Source of the DNA: a virus
Length of the DNA stretch: 22,664 nucleotides
IMG/VR virus record: IMGVR_UViG_3300031977_002836
Coordinates: 1-22,664 of that record
Strand: one strand, 5' to 3'
Shown one piece after another: positions 5,996 through 14,617 of the stretch. Position numbers and translations under genes: made by a program. The stretch's first letter is position 1. Each line of letters begins with the position of its first letter. The notes under the pieces are model-generated. The model had not been told where the DNA came from and made no database searches. It was given only the letters and a program-made list of their open reading frames with translations.

Positions 5996-8857
5996 TCAGG
6001 CCGAGTGCGTGGTCGGTGGATTGACTTGGCAAAAGTAAAGTTGCTGAGAAGAACCTGAACCTGAAATCGTCACTTCGTCGGCATTCAAATTGGTGATCGT
6101 ATCGCTCCCAACTTGGCCTGAGCTATCCACGGTTTTCTTTGCCAGTTTTGCCCTTGTGCCCGTGGACGGATGTCCGTCTCTACTTGTGTCGTGGAGGTAA
6201 AACAAAACTGCCGGATTGGCATCTGTCGCCACGCCAACCAGCCTTGAGTAGACAGCGTTCGAGTTGTTGCCCAAATGACTGATGTCCAAGATCGACTCGG
6301 TCAAACCGCTAATGTAGCTCGGCCCCGAAAGCACTGCCTTTTGGATCGGCGTTTTCCAATTGCCTGAACTTGCTGGCCTGAACGTATCCACGTCCACAGT
6401 CGTGTTGCCAAACGGAATTGTTTCTCGGGCAAACGACAGAATCTGAAACTGGTCTTCATACCGAAACTTAAAACCCATCGCTGCTGCCTTTGCTTTGACG
6501 TTGGCAATGGTCACCCACCGCACATCTGCAATCGCAGTTTGATCCGGCGATAGAGAGTTGGTGAAAATGTCGTCAGGAAAATCACTCACACCGCTTGAAC
6601 CTCCGATGGATACGCCTAGACGCTGCCACAGCAAATGCTGGGTCGAGCCACTCGGAAAAGTGGCGTAAGCATCCTTTGGCATATATTTGATCGAGGTGTT
6701 TGCGTAGAGGTTTGTGATCGATGTCTCTGGCTTGGCGTTTCCAAAATAAATCTCATCAAAACAAAGCGGACGAATCTTTGTGCACTTTTTTAGAATGGTG
6801 ACCAGATCGTTGTAGTGCTCTTTCAGCAAATTCATCCGAATGTAGAGTGTATCGTCACCTGTCAGCGCGTTCGTGAAGGTCGTGTAATTTGCGGCAGCAG
6901 ACTTTTGCAGCTCAAGTTCGTGTGAAACATCTCCGGCCAAGGTTAATGGATAGCTGCGATTGTCTGTCAGGTTAATGCTGAACGGTTCAATCTTGGTGTT
7001 CACTTTGACCGTCTGAAAAGCAACGTCGGACTCGACCAAGTTGCCGATGTTGTTCTGAGTGAAGTCCGCACCGTCGTCGCCAACCGGATCGTTGTTGATG
7101 TCCAGATGCGTGTACGCACTGCCCCTGTCCTCGTACTTTTTGCCGTGCTTTGGCCCTTCAAACATCCGGTGGTAGTCCGTGGTGTTGTTGCCTGCAATTG
7201 GCCAGCCACGACCCGATCCGGTTGAATCAAGGACATAGGCAATCGCCCTGTCCTGCTTGATCTGAATCTGAGCATCGTTTGATGTGTCAACGTACACATC
7301 GAAGTAGTGGTTGCGATTGAACCCGTTAAAATAAATTGTTGGATTGGTTGGCGTAAGAACTGTGGCGATTGGCCAATCCTCCGTTGAAAACATCACCGGC
7401 CCTTCAGTTGTAGACTTTAGCTGAGTGCCGCTTGCACTGGCGTAACTGCCAAGGTTGGTTGTGTAATCTGAGAAGTATTGAGTCCGTGTTGTTGTTGCTG
7501 CATTCAGCGTGTCCGTGATGCTGATTCCAGTTGTTCCGTTTGAGTAGGTTGGTCTCGCGCTGTCGCCTGCACGCACCGGTTTTCCAATGCCGGTTTGCAG
7601 ATACACATTTGCACCGTTGCTCCCGACGTTAATCACCCTCGGGTTGTCGTTGTAAGTCAGCAGGTTTGAGGTTTTCTGCCAAAGATAAAAGTAGTCGTAG
7701 GTTGCCGACTTTGTGATGCGAGCTTTTGCGTAGATGTCAGAACCGTATGAAAGCGCGAGAGTCAATCCGGCTGCGTTAAAGGCTGAGACCACTGTGTCAA
7801 ACCCGTCAAAGCTGATCGTTCCATATTCTGGAGTCGCGCTGCTTGTAGTGACTCGCATATAGCTGAGATCGCCTTTGTGAAATATCAGATCACCGATTTT
7901 GGTTGATGCGCTTATCGCTGGCAAATGCTCGGCATCTTCGTAGTCATCTCCAACATCAGTGTAGGTGTGCGCGTCGAACACAATTCTTGTCGGATGCCTA
8001 AAGTCGCCCAAATCCTCGGAGCTATTTTTGCGTTCACCTACGTTCTCCAAAATGTTGTAGAGGAATGAAGCGTTGGTGATGTTGTTGGCCCGCATTGAGT
8101 TTGGGACAAAGCCACTGTGTGACTTGAAGTACAGATACCTTGGATCGTTAACGTTGCACTTGAAGAAATACTTGTAGGATGCGTCGTACCCAGCAGATAC
8201 AGAGTCGCGCCTCACGCACTTTTGGGAATACTTCGGAACAGACAGATTGAAGTAGTTGCTTGAAGAAGTGCCAAAATAAAACGTGATGTCGTTTCCGGTC
8301 AGGTTGTGAATCTTGAAGCAGTTGTACTTGTTGTAGTCGTTGCTGAACTCAAACTTGTACCCACCTGACCCATCAGAAACCGCATCGCCGATTAGCAGTT
8401 CCGCAGTGGCAAACCTCCACTTCTTTTCGCTGTATGGCTGCCCTTTGTCCCACAGATAATACTCAACACCGTTGTGCGTGCGCGTATGGGCTTTGAGCGA
8501 ATCATTCAGTCCAATGTCGGCTGACGTGATCGCGTAGTTTGGTGAAGCGTTGTAGTAGGTGATCGTAGCCCCGTTGGCAGCCGTATCGTAGGTGCTTTGG
8601 TTGTAGCTGGTCGGGAGTGGGTTTTGGATGCCGTGCAGCACGCTGACGTCGGTCGCGTCGTGGTTGCCCGAAGTGTAAAAGAAAAACTCTTTGCCGCGAA
8701 TGATGGGATCGCTTGGCGTTATTTTTGCCAGCTGATTAACCAAGTAGGTCGATTTGCCATCAAGTGCCTTGTCGATGATCGAATCAGCTTCCGACCAAAG
8801 CTCATTCATCTTGGCAGCCGTTGGCTGCTCGTTGCCGCTCAGATAACTTACAGCCAC
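5996..8857 (-). CDS. Large tail-tip / central tail protein, uncharacterised
   Basis: 953 residues from a GTG at 8857 that overlaps the end of the preceding small gene by 10 bp. Residues 1-40 (E-Q-P-T-A-A-K-M-N-E-L-W-S-E-A-D-S-I-I-D-K-A-L) are likely helical. The rest is a long aromatic-, N- and T-rich beta region with many Y-F and Y-Y pairs and no transmembrane helix. It is the largest protein in the window and lies after the tape measure and two small tail genes, where siphoviruses encode tail-tip hub or host-specificity proteins. I see no peptidase or glycosidase motif. It is the last phage gene before element copy 2. Confidence 0.7.
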   Translation of the reverse strand: MAVSYLSGNEQPTAAKMNELWSEADSIIDKALDGKSTYLVNQLAKITPSDPIIRGKEFFFYTSGNHDATDVSVLHGIQNPLPTSYNQSTYDTAANGATITYYNASPNYAITSADIGLNDSLKAHTRTHNGVEYYLWDKGQPYSEKKWRFATAELLIGDAVSDGSGGYKFEFSNDYNKYNCFKIHNLTGNDITFYFGTSSSNYFNLSVPKYSQKCVRRDSVSAGYDASYKYFFKCNVNDPRYLYFKSHSGFVPNSMRANNITNASFLYNILENVGERKNSSEDLGDFRHPTRIVFDAHTYTDVGDDYEDAEHLPAISASTKIGDLIFHKGDLSYMRVTTSSATPEYGTISFDGFDTVVSAFNAAGLTLALSYGSDIYAKARITKSATYDYFYLWQKTSNLLTYNDNPRVINVGSNGANVYLQTGIGKPVRAGDSARPTYSNGTTGISITDTLNAATTTRTQYFSDYTTNLGSYASASGTQLKSTTEGPVMFSTEDWPIATVLTPTNPTIYFNGFNRNHYFDVYVDTSNDAQIQIKQDRAIAYVLDSTGSGRGWPIAGNNTTDYHRMFEGPKHGKKYEDRGSAYTHLDINNDPVGDDGADFTQNNIGNLVESDVAFQTVKVNTKIEPFSINLTDNRSYPLTLAGDVSHELELQKSAAANYTTFTNALTGDDTLYIRMNLLKEHYNDLVTILKKCTKIRPLCFDEIYFGNAKPETSITNLYANTSIKYMPKDAYATFPSGSTQHLLWQRLGVSIGGSSGVSDFPDDIFTNSLSPDQTAIADVRWVTIANVKAKAAAMGFKFRYEDQFQILSFARETIPFGNTTVDVDTFRPASSGNWKTPIQKAVLSGPSYISGLTESILDISHLGNNSNAVYSRLVGVATDANPAVLFYLHDTSRDGHPSTGTRAKLAKKTVDSSGQVGSDTITNLNADEVTISGSGSSQQLYFCQVNPPTTHSA

Positions 8858-9048
8858 ACCGCTTTTCCTGAGCCAGCGGAGGTTTCAGTTGCTTGCGCTT
8901 GTGCGGCACGAATCACGCCGCTGCTCGTGAAGCGCGTCTGAACATTTGCTGAACGAACCGGACGAAGGTTTTTGACCATCTCACGCATATGATTGTGAAA
9001 GGTCGCCTCGCGACCGAAGCCACGTAGTTTGTTTGGAAGGCGTCTCAT
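8848..9048 (-). CDS. Small basic tail protein
   Basis: 66 residues from the ATG at 9048 (MRRLPNKLRGFG), which overlaps the stop of the preceding gene as ATGA; a longer upstream reading would run deep into that gene. The N-terminal half is basic with many R, K and H. The C-terminal half (V-Q-T-R-F-T-S-S-G-V-I-R, then S-A-G-S-G-K-A-V-W-L) ends in a short hydrophobic W-L. Its stop overlaps the GTG start of the 953-residue protein, so the three genes are coupled. It is probably a small tail-tip or baseplate component. The family is not recognised. Confidence 0.65.
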   Translation of the reverse strand: MRRLPNKLRGFGREATFHNHMREMVKNLRPVRSANVQTRFTSSGVIRAAQAQATETSAGSGKAVWL

Positions 9049-9851
9049 GAGTAAGCCGGATACAACCAAGTCGGCCAAAGCCCGAGCCAATATTCTGTTG
9101 TGCGCTCAAACTTGCCGCCGGTTGTTTGGGTGATATTCGGGGCTTTCTTCAGCCAGCGGTAGTACCACTTGCTGGTTCCGTCTGCCATGTTGGCGTTGTC
9201 GTTGGTTGGCGTAGTGTTTGCGGCAATCGCAGAAATAGACGCTGCCATCGCTGTTGGAAGCGTACCCTCAGCAGTTTCAATTTGTGTTTTTGTCCACAGC
9301 TTCCCGACGCCAGCCATTGAAACGCCAACCGTATAAAGTGAACTAACCAACTCCCTCTTGGTGAGGGCAAACTCAAAATCCAGCCAGTTGTATTGGTCGC
9401 GCAGGAAGAACCAGAACAGGTTTTTCTGAGAAGCGTTCCATCCTGAGCCAATAAAGGTTGAAGCATTGGCAGTTTCAGTTGATGCCTTTGCCTTGGCAGC
9501 AGCACGTTCCACGTCGGTGATCTGGTTATCAGACAACGACCGCACCGCATCTGCCTCACGCAAATCACGTTGCACTTCGTTGCTGTTCAAATCCCAAGTG
9601 GTTGTGATGTCTACGGCAGCATCATTAGCCGCACCAGTTACGTCGCGCCCAACGGTTGCAATCAGCCGCGACGTTGGCCCATCGGTGTCGATCTGTATTT
9701 CATCGGCCCAAAGTGTGACGTTGCCAGCGATGCCGAGGATGTGCGCCCTGCTCCCTTCGTAAACAACCTGACTCTGCCATCCTTCAGTCTTTGACCAAGT
9801 GAACCTTGTATCGGTCTGCGTGACTCCGTTGTACCCCTTAAAAACCGCCAT
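9045..9851 (-). CDS. Tail protein downstream of the tape measure (distal tail / tail-tip candidate)
   Basis: 268 residues (M-A-V-F-K-G-Y-N-G-V-T-Q-T). The N-terminal third is beta-rich. The middle (about residues 95-125, E-V-Q-R-D-L-R-E-A-D ... D-V-E-R-A-A-A-K-A-K-A) is helical and charged. The C-terminus is rich in tryptophan (W-Y-Y-R-W-L-K-K ... Y-W-L-G-L-W-P-T-W-L-Y-P). Its stop and start overlap both neighbours, and it directly follows the tape measure gene, where distal tail proteins are normally encoded. No family motif is certain, so the assignment rests on order. Confidence 0.7.
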   Translation of the reverse strand: MAVFKGYNGVTQTDTRFTWSKTEGWQSQVVYEGSRAHILGIAGNVTLWADEIQIDTDGPTSRLIATVGRDVTGAANDAAVDITTTWDLNSNEVQRDLREADAVRSLSDNQITDVERAAAKAKASTETANASTFIGSGWNASQKNLFWFFLRDQYNWLDFEFALTKRELVSSLYTVGVSMAGVGKLWTKTQIETAEGTLPTAMAASISAIAANTTPTNDNANMADGTSKWYYRWLKKAPNITQTTGGKFERTTEYWLGLWPTWLYPAYS

Positions 9852-11200
9852 CAGAAAATTCTCCCTGCCGATTGCTGCCTCGCCAGCATTGCACGTTGTA
9901 CCTCTAAGGTTTGCCGCGCCACATCAAGCTGTTGTCTGCCAACCTGAATCAAAGGGTTTGCTCGTTTAGCAAACGCACCAACACCTTGGCTTGCGGTTTG
10001 AGTCATTGCGCGTGGGCTGCCTGTTCCTGCTGCTGCGGCTGTTTGGATACCTTGCATCTGTTGAAACAAATCAAAGTCCTGCCCCATCAGCTCAAATCGT
10101 TCTTTGCCGGTCTTGGCTTTCCGAATCTTCTCAAACAACGCCAACCGCTGCGCAAACAGTGCATTGAGTTGCTGCTCTTTTGACATCTGCTTGAAAGCAG
10201 CGTCGTTGATTTTCTTTTGCAGTGCCTCTTGGGCTTTTCTTGCTTCGATCTCGTCGTTAATTCCTTTTGATGAACGAGTAGAAGGCGAAGATTTTCCGCT
10301 CCTTCTTTTCTCAATTGCCTTCTCTCGCTTTTCAACCTCTTCAACAACACCTAAATATTCACGGCCAACTGCCCTAACCGAATCAAGCACAGCCCTAAAA
10401 AACCCACGACCCGATTCAAGGGTTCCGACAAAGGTTCCAGCAGCAGCCATTATCTTTGTAAACGGATTAATGAATTTTAATCCATCTGAAAGATAAGTGA
10501 ACACTTGGCCAAGAATCATAACAATGTCGCCCCAGAAAGCGCGAAGGCGCATGGATGCAATCTGCATCTCAACCATTTGATCGGCCACGTCTTGGATGTT
10601 TCCTCCATCCATGATGATGCCAAGGTCTTCTGCCTCCTTGCGCATCTCCTCCAAACCCTTCTTTCCCATCATCAATGCGGGAGCGAGTTTGCGGCCAAGG
10701 TCATCTCCGAGGTTCCGCACGATGGCTGTCAGCGCACGGTTTTTGTCCGAAGTATTGGAAACAGCATCAGCAAACAGCTCAAACAGTTGCTGTGGGTTTT
10801 TGCCGCGAAGTTGATCAACGGTGATGCCAACCAAACGGAAGTCCTCAATCATTGACTCCGTTCCAGCTAAGGCGTCCTCAGTGCGGTCGGCAAGGGTCGC
10901 AAAGGCATCACTGGTATCACTCAGCTCCAAGCCAAAACGCGCAAAAACGTACTCCCACTTTTGGAGTTCGTCTGTGGTCATTCCAAGCGCAGGAGCCAAT
11001 TCTGAAACCTCCTTGGCAAACTCACCAACCTCCTTTGCCTTACTTGCAATAAAGCCGACAGAAAGCGCACCAGCAACCGCACCCTTCAGGCTGCCGACGA
11101 TGTTGGCCTGCGTCTTCTTGGCAGTCGTCTGCGCCTTCTTCATGCCTGCCTCATAGGCGCGGCCATCAAAAGACAATATTGCTTTGAGATTAGCTGCCAT
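9851..11200 (-). CDS. Tail tape measure protein (short)
   Basis: 449 residues. The N-terminus (A-I-L-S-F-D-G-R-A-Y-E-A-G-M-K-K-A-Q) is typical of tape measure proteins, followed by a Q/T/K-rich helical start and a glycine/alanine hydrophobic patch (G-A-V-A-G-A-L-S-V-G-F-I-A). Most of the rest is long helix. A membrane-like stretch lies around residues 225-260 (W-G-D-I-V-M-I-L-G-Q-V-F). The C-terminal half is strongly charged coiled coil with Q-rich repeats. At about 1.5 angstroms per residue, a known tape measure relation, it would set a tail near 65-70 nm. Its start overlaps the chaperone stop as TGATG. Confidence 0.85.
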   Translation of the reverse strand: MAANLKAILSFDGRAYEAGMKKAQTTAKKTQANIVGSLKGAVAGALSVGFIASKAKEVGEFAKEVSELAPALGMTTDELQKWEYVFARFGLELSDTSDAFATLADRTEDALAGTESMIEDFRLVGITVDQLRGKNPQQLFELFADAVSNTSDKNRALTAIVRNLGDDLGRKLAPALMMGKKGLEEMRKEAEDLGIIMDGGNIQDVADQMVEMQIASMRLRAFWGDIVMILGQVFTYLSDGLKFINPFTKIMAAAGTFVGTLESGRGFFRAVLDSVRAVGREYLGVVEEVEKREKAIEKRRSGKSSPSTRSSKGINDEIEARKAQEALQKKINDAAFKQMSKEQQLNALFAQRLALFEKIRKAKTGKERFELMGQDFDLFQQMQGIQTAAAAGTGSPRAMTQTASQGVGAFAKRANPLIQVGRQQLDVARQTLEVQRAMLARQQSAGRIF

Positions 11201-11796
11201 CAGTTGTTCATTATCTTTGCTGGATCAAACGCACCTTCTTCGATTTGGCGCTCCAACTCTTTGACCTGTTCCTGAAGGCGTGCGTCCTCCTCTGAATAGA
11301 TACGCAGCGAACCGTCCATCTCTGCGGCTGTTGCCATGTCCCAAAGCGACAAAGAAAAAGCTCGGTTCAGAACTTCAGACTCACTGAAACCCAGCTTCGA
11401 CATCAACGCACACTTGATGACTTGTTCCGGTGGTGCACCAAGCGATTTGCCTTTGTTCTCTTTCTGCCAAAGCTTTGGCCCGTCCAGCCCCTCGTTGATG
11501 TAGTCGTTGAACCACTCGCAACGTGCCTGAACGTCGCCGCACACGCGCAGTGCCTTGTCTAGTTTCTTGGCCTCTTGCTTGAAGCGACCAGACTCAACCA
11601 ACTCAAGTGCATCCTCGTAGGTGCGCGAACAGATGAGAACGGACAAAACCAAATCGGCCTCTGTTGGGATACCACCCACGACAAAAGCCGATCCGTATCT
11701 TTTCAATAAGATGAGATGTCCTAGCGAGAGAGGCCGAAGCTTAACTCCTAGAATCTGCCAACCGTCAGGGACGGCAGCTTGGTAATAATCCAGCAC
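11200..11796 (-). CDS. Tail assembly chaperone
   Basis: 198 residues from a GTG at 11796. It lies between tail tube and tape measure, the invariant site of tail assembly chaperones. The protein is mostly helical with a C-terminal charged coiled coil (A-R-L-Q-E-Q-V-K-E-L-E-R-Q-I-E-E-G), and the N-terminus has G-V-K-L-R-P-L-S-L-G-H-L. In many siphoviruses a -1 frameshift makes a longer form; here the gene abuts the tape measure with a 1-bp overlap, leaves no room for a second open frame, and shows no obvious slippery heptamer near its end. The role is assigned from order rather than from a motif. Confidence 0.7.
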   Translation of the reverse strand: MLDYYQAAVPDGWQILGVKLRPLSLGHLILLKRYGSAFVVGGIPTEADLVLSVLICSRTYEDALELVESGRFKQEAKKLDKALRVCGDVQARCEWFNDYINEGLDGPKLWQKENKGKSLGAPPEQVIKCALMSKLGFSESEVLNRAFSLSLWDMATAAEMDGSLRIYSEEDARLQEQVKELERQIEEGAFDPAKIMNN

Positions 11797-11802
11797 GCAA
11801 GA

Positions 11803-12195
11803 TTAGCTCGAGATGTTGGTGGCAATGTACTGGGTCAGCTCAAACGTGTAGCGGGTTTCTCCGTCCACTGAACTTTCCTGACTTCCACCAATCAAAGTGT
11901 ATTTACCCGAGTGCGCACCGATCATGTCAGCCTTACCGGTTCCACCGACTGTCACCATTGCCCCAAGAGCCGGAAATGCAGCCCGAGCCGTTGGAATGAC
12001 CTCAATCGTGAGATCGGCTTTTGCGTTGTGCAGTATCAGCGTTTGGCACTCACCGTCGTCGCCCATGATTTCCTTTTGAGCCGACGAAACTGAGCGACTG
12101 AACGATTGCTCAATGCCACTGCCAACAATTCCCGTGCCCGATGCAGTTATGCCATCGACCGACCAGATTACCGTTGTTCCTTTCTGAACAGACAT
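11803..12195 (-). CDS. Major tail tube protein
   Basis: 130 residues, beta-rich, starting M-S-V-Q-K-G-T-T-V-I-W-S-V-D-G-I. It contains G-T-G-I-V-G-S-G-I-E-Q-S-F-S-R and a central I-E-V-I-P-T-A strand, a size and pattern matching tail tube subunits of the lambda gpV / HK97 fold. It is followed by the chaperone and tape measure, as expected. Tail tube protein is needed in many copies, and this gene has its own copy of the repeated element 33 bp before its ATG, consistent with a dedicated promoter. No Shine-Dalgarno is visible (CCTTTGAAATG). Confidence 0.75.
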   Translation of the reverse strand: MSVQKGTTVIWSVDGITASGTGIVGSGIEQSFSRSVSSAQKEIMGDDGECQTLILHNAKADLTIEVIPTARAAFPALGAMVTVGGTGKADMIGAHSGKYTLIGGSQESSVDGETRYTFELTQYIATNISS

Positions 12196-12214
12196 TTCAA
12201 AGGTTCAGTTTAGG

Positions 12215-12242
12215 TTGGTTCGGAAAGTCGGCAACAGTTAAT
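12215..12242 (-). promoter_or_regulatory. Repeated intergenic element, copy 3
   Basis: The core is TCGGCAACAGTTAAT (one change from consensus) at 12228-12242, with the CCAAC box at the standard offset and TAAACT 16 bp from TTGCCG in phage sense. It stands 33 bp before the tail tube start at 12195. The zinc-ribbon cargo gene begins on its other side. Confidence 0.65.
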
Positions 12243-12275
12243 CGGCATTGATTTTGGGTTGAAGCAGTGGGTGGA

Positions 12276-12728
12276 ATGTTTATTTTTCCCGAAATGGAAA
12301 TCGAGTGCCCAAGCTGTAAAGAGCAGATTTTGATTCCAGACGACGAATTGACAGAGGTTTTTGAGTGTCCTTTTTGTCTGCAAACAATCGAGCTTGAGCA
12401 ACAGAAGGAGGATGAAGTTCTTCCTCCAAAAATTGATTCCAAAGAAAAACCGAAGGCAAGTCATGAGCCGCCGCCTGCTTCAGCACCGCTGCCAAGTGCT
12501 GAAAGCATTATGAACGACTTTCGAGGGCCGCTGCTTATGCCGTGCCCAGCCTGCGGGAAAAGCGTCAGTAAGAAGGCTGACATTTGCGCTGGTTGTGGCC
12601 ATCCAATTTACAGCGGATTCCTAGGCACAGCCGGAACGCGCAGGGCATTGAATATTATCTTTCTGGCAGCAATAATATTTCTTCTGTTCGGTTGCCTTTT
12701 TAGTCCAAATTTCGTGTCACGTCTTTAG
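12276..12728 (+). CDS. Double zinc-ribbon membrane protein (plus-strand cargo gene)
   Basis: 150 residues from the ATG at 12276; GTG 12267 and ATG 12294 are alternatives. The first zinc ribbon is C-P-S-C ... C-P-F-C near residues 10-36. A proline-rich linker follows (P-P-P-A-S-A-P-L-P-S-A), then a second ribbon, C-P-A-C-G-K ... C-A-G-C-G near residues 90-112, and one C-terminal membrane helix (I-I-F-L-A-A-I-I-F-L-L-F-G-C-L-F). Such membrane-anchored zinc ribbons are frequent in Verrucomicrobiota and Planctomycetota but their function is unknown. It lies on the opposite strand to the phage genes, and its last 12 bp overlap the 3' end of the convergent gene at 12717. Confidence 0.75.
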   Translation: MFIFPEMEIECPSCKEQILIPDDELTEVFECPFCLQTIELEQQKEDEVLPPKIDSKEKPKASHEPPPASAPLPSAESIMNDFRGPLLMPCPACGKSVSKKADICAGCGHPIYSGFLGTAGTRRALNIIFLAAIIFLLFGCLFSPNFVSRL

Positions 12729-13574
12729 TTTAGATTTTCGAGCAGCAGCTTCAATTGCCTGTTGCGTGCGCTTTCTGAGGTTATCCGTTTGGCTTTTAAT
12801 TGCCTTTTGCATAATGCGATTGCGTGCACCGTGTTTCTGCATATAGCTGATCTCGTTGCTCACCATCACTGACGGGAAGATCGGATGATCAACTGAAACC
12901 CGCACCCTGCCTCCACGAGTGCCGTGGCCCTTTATCCACTTTGGCCTTGGTGTTTTAAGTGCGGTCGCAGCTTTGTTCCAACCGCCTTTGCCTTTGCCGA
13001 TGCGCTTCTTCAGATACTTCATGTAGGCATTGAACCGCTGCTTCGTGATGAACATCTTGTCGAGAAACACATGACGACCAATCTGCAAATCTTCTCGTCC
13101 AGCTTGTGAGACACGGCCACGAGAGTTTCGGTACTTGTTGTGGTGCGCCTTCATCGTGCTGATGCTGGCGTCGGGTTGGTAGAGATTGTGTTCAACGCCA
13201 AACACGCGCCCGTCCTTCGTTGCCCAGATTGCGTGCTGCATTCCTGCCATGTCCTTGCCGAGTGTTTCCTGCCACTTCTCGGCCTTCTTGAACGTGGACA
13301 TCTTGCGAACTCGAAACACACCGCCCTTCCCATTTTTGCCAAGCAGATCACCAACGATTGCGTTCTCGCCGATCTTCTTTTGCTTCGCCCATTGTATTTT
13401 TCCCTTCTCGTCTGCGAACGCCGTGCGCTGGTCGTTCGGCGGTGTCAGCGACATCGCATCCCGCACCACCAACTTGCCAACCTGCTTCAGCACCGAGCCG
13501 GTCTTCTTGCGCGAAGCAGTGCGAAAGTCGTTTATGGCTTTTAGAAATTCCTTGGTTTCAATGTCGATCTTCAT
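12717..13574 (-). CDS. Basic connector / tail-completion protein, possibly HK97 gp10-like
   Basis: 285 residues and strongly basic (many K and R), starting M-K-I-D-I-E-T-K-E-F-L-K-A-I-N-D-F. The helical N-terminus with K-x-V-x-x-A-x-x-x-T-P-P resembles neck or tail-completion proteins of the HK97 gp10 type, but the protein is about twice their usual length. The extra central and C-terminal part is rich in basic G-K-G-K-G-G-W and R-G-G-R-V-R-V segments. It lies between the tail terminator candidate and the tail tube, where such a protein belongs. Cargo genes on the opposite strand flank it on both sides (12276-12728 and 13590-13817). Confidence 0.6.
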   Translation of the reverse strand: MKIDIETKEFLKAINDFRTASRKKTGSVLKQVGKLVVRDAMSLTPPNDQRTAFADEKGKIQWAKQKKIGENAIVGDLLGKNGKGGVFRVRKMSTFKKAEKWQETLGKDMAGMQHAIWATKDGRVFGVEHNLYQPDASISTMKAHHNKYRNSRGRVSQAGREDLQIGRHVFLDKMFITKQRFNAYMKYLKKRIGKGKGGWNKAATALKTPRPKWIKGHGTRGGRVRVSVDHPIFPSVMVSNEISYMQKHGARNRIMQKAIKSQTDNLRKRTQQAIEAAARKSKLKT

Positions 13575-13589
13575 AAAGTCTGCTTTGCA

Positions 13590-13817
13590 ATGTTGGCTTT
13601 AGGATTAGGCATAAAAGTGTGGCACATTGTCGCGCTAGTTGTTTGGTTTATCTTTTGCTGCTATATAATTTGGAATGAGTACGAAAATGAGGGTGAAGAT
13701 TTTTTACCAGCAGCAGGCTCAGGCTGCGGTGCTTTTTTCTTCGCGCCTCCTTTGCTTTATGGTTTTTGGTTATTAATCAAATGGGTAATAGGTCTGCTGC
13801 AATTTGAGGTTTTTTAA
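13590..13817 (+). CDS. Small two-helix membrane protein (plus-strand cargo gene)
   Basis: 75 residues from the ATG at 13590. The first helix covers about residues 9-28 (H-I-V-A-L-V-V-W-F-I-F-C-C-Y-I-I-W). An acidic loop follows (N-E-Y-E-N-E-G-E-D-F), then a glycine-rich stretch and a second hydrophobic region (about residues 47-72: F-F-F-A-P-P-L-L-Y-G-F-W-L-L-I-K-W). The DNA is visibly more A+T-rich than the phage genes on either side, suggesting transfer. Unlike most of the other cargo genes it has no copy of the repeated intergenic element beside it. It fills the space between two phage genes almost completely (15 bp on each side). Function unknown. Confidence 0.65.
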   Translation: MLALGLGIKVWHIVALVVWFIFCCYIIWNEYENEGEDFLPAAGSGCGAFFFAPPLLYGFWLLIKWVIGLLQFEVF

Positions 13818-13832
13818 TATTTAGTTTGGCCT

Positions 13833-14279
13833 CTATTCACTACCGTAGCAGTAGACATCAAACGTGATCTCACCAATGAAGTAGCCATCCTCAACGCGCT
13901 GCGCGAAGGCAAAGTTCTGCGCGGCAATTGCGGTGACTGTTTCAGTTGAGTCTGCGTTGATGTTCGTCACGAGGTTCGTGTTCATGAACAAATCCCGCAC
14001 CTCAGCAACTCGACCACGATGCGTTGCCAGCGTGTTGGTTTCTGCCTGCGAGTAGATCGCGACCGTCGTTGAACACAACCAGTTGCCTGTTCCACTCGGA
14101 CTTTCCTCTGCGCTTTCCACGAGCGCGAAAATCAAATCCTCAGTGACATCGGCCGTGCTCAGTCCGGTGTGAAGCGGCACGTTCGCAATGTTGCTTCCTG
14201 TTGTCGCAGCCTGAGTGGTCAGCAGGTTTTCCAAGACCGCTTCAAGCTTCCCATCAACGTCGTTGTAAAAGGTTGGCAT
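13833..14279 (-). CDS. Tail terminator / tail completion protein candidate
   Basis: 148 residues. A helical start (N-D-V-D-G-K-L-E-A-V-L-E-N-L-L) leads into a beta region with C-S-T-T-V-A-I-Y-S and a C-terminal G-Y-F-I-G-E-I-T-F-D-V-Y-C-Y. Length and alpha-then-beta layout fit tail terminators (gpU-like), which join tail tube and head connector. Position after the head-closure candidate and before the tail tube agrees. Its start overlaps the stop of the preceding gene by 1 bp. The family assignment rests on context. Confidence 0.6.
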   Translation of the reverse strand: MPTFYNDVDGKLEAVLENLLTTQAATTGSNIANVPLHTGLSTADVTEDLIFALVESAEESPSGTGNWLCSTTVAIYSQAETNTLATHRGRVAEVRDLFMNTNLVTNINADSTETVTAIAAQNFAFAQRVEDGYFIGEITFDVYCYGSE

Positions 14280-14611
14280 TACTGCGTGAGGCTTTTGACG
14301 GTCAGCCGCAACGCTGCACCATCGGGTTGTTCAACTGAATCAATACGAAACACCGTTCCGTTCAGCGTTACGTCAAAGCACGTTGTCAGCGTGATCTTCT
14401 GACCGGCAACTGGCAGCGAACTGAAGTCGCCAACCTTGAGTTCAAAGATCGCGTCGAACTCAGGAAAGAAACCTCCTTCGTCCAAATTCCGATTCTTTGT
14501 GAGTGAACTCATCGTGCCTGAATAGGCAGTGCCCGAGTGAGTGAACGTGCACGGGAAATCGTCAAAGACGTGACCGAGGTCGCTTGCGAGTTGTTCTTCT
14601 ATTGTTGCCAT
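14279..14611 (-). CDS. Head closure / head-tail joining protein candidate
   Basis: 110 residues from the ATG at 14611 (M-A-T-I-E-E-Q-L-A); a longer frame would start inside the terminator hairpin. The protein is beta-rich in its second half (F-E-L-K-V-G-D-F-S-S-L-P-V-A-G-Q-K-I-T-L, then G-T-V-F-R-I-D-S-V), as in the small beta-barrel stopper proteins (lambda gpFII type). It is the first gene after the capsid gene, where these proteins are encoded. The ATG lies 6 bp after the U-tract of the capsid terminator, so it is expressed by read-through or from a very close promoter. Confidence 0.6.
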   Translation of the reverse strand: MATIEEQLASDLGHVFDDFPCTFTHSGTAYSGTMSSLTKNRNLDEGGFFPEFDAIFELKVGDFSSLPVAGQKITLTTCFDVTLNGTVFRIDSVEQPDGAALRLTVKSLTQ

Positions 14612-14617
14612 TGTTCC

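Noticed and set aside
11200-11320. Programmed -1 frameshift in the tail assembly chaperone
   Set aside because: No convincing X-XXY-YYZ heptamer near the end and no second chaperone frame before the tape measure gene.
12197-12464. Minus-strand open frames opposite the zinc-ribbon gene
   Set aside because: The plus strand has spaced CxxC pairs and a membrane helix; the minus frames show no domain and would cover element copy 3.
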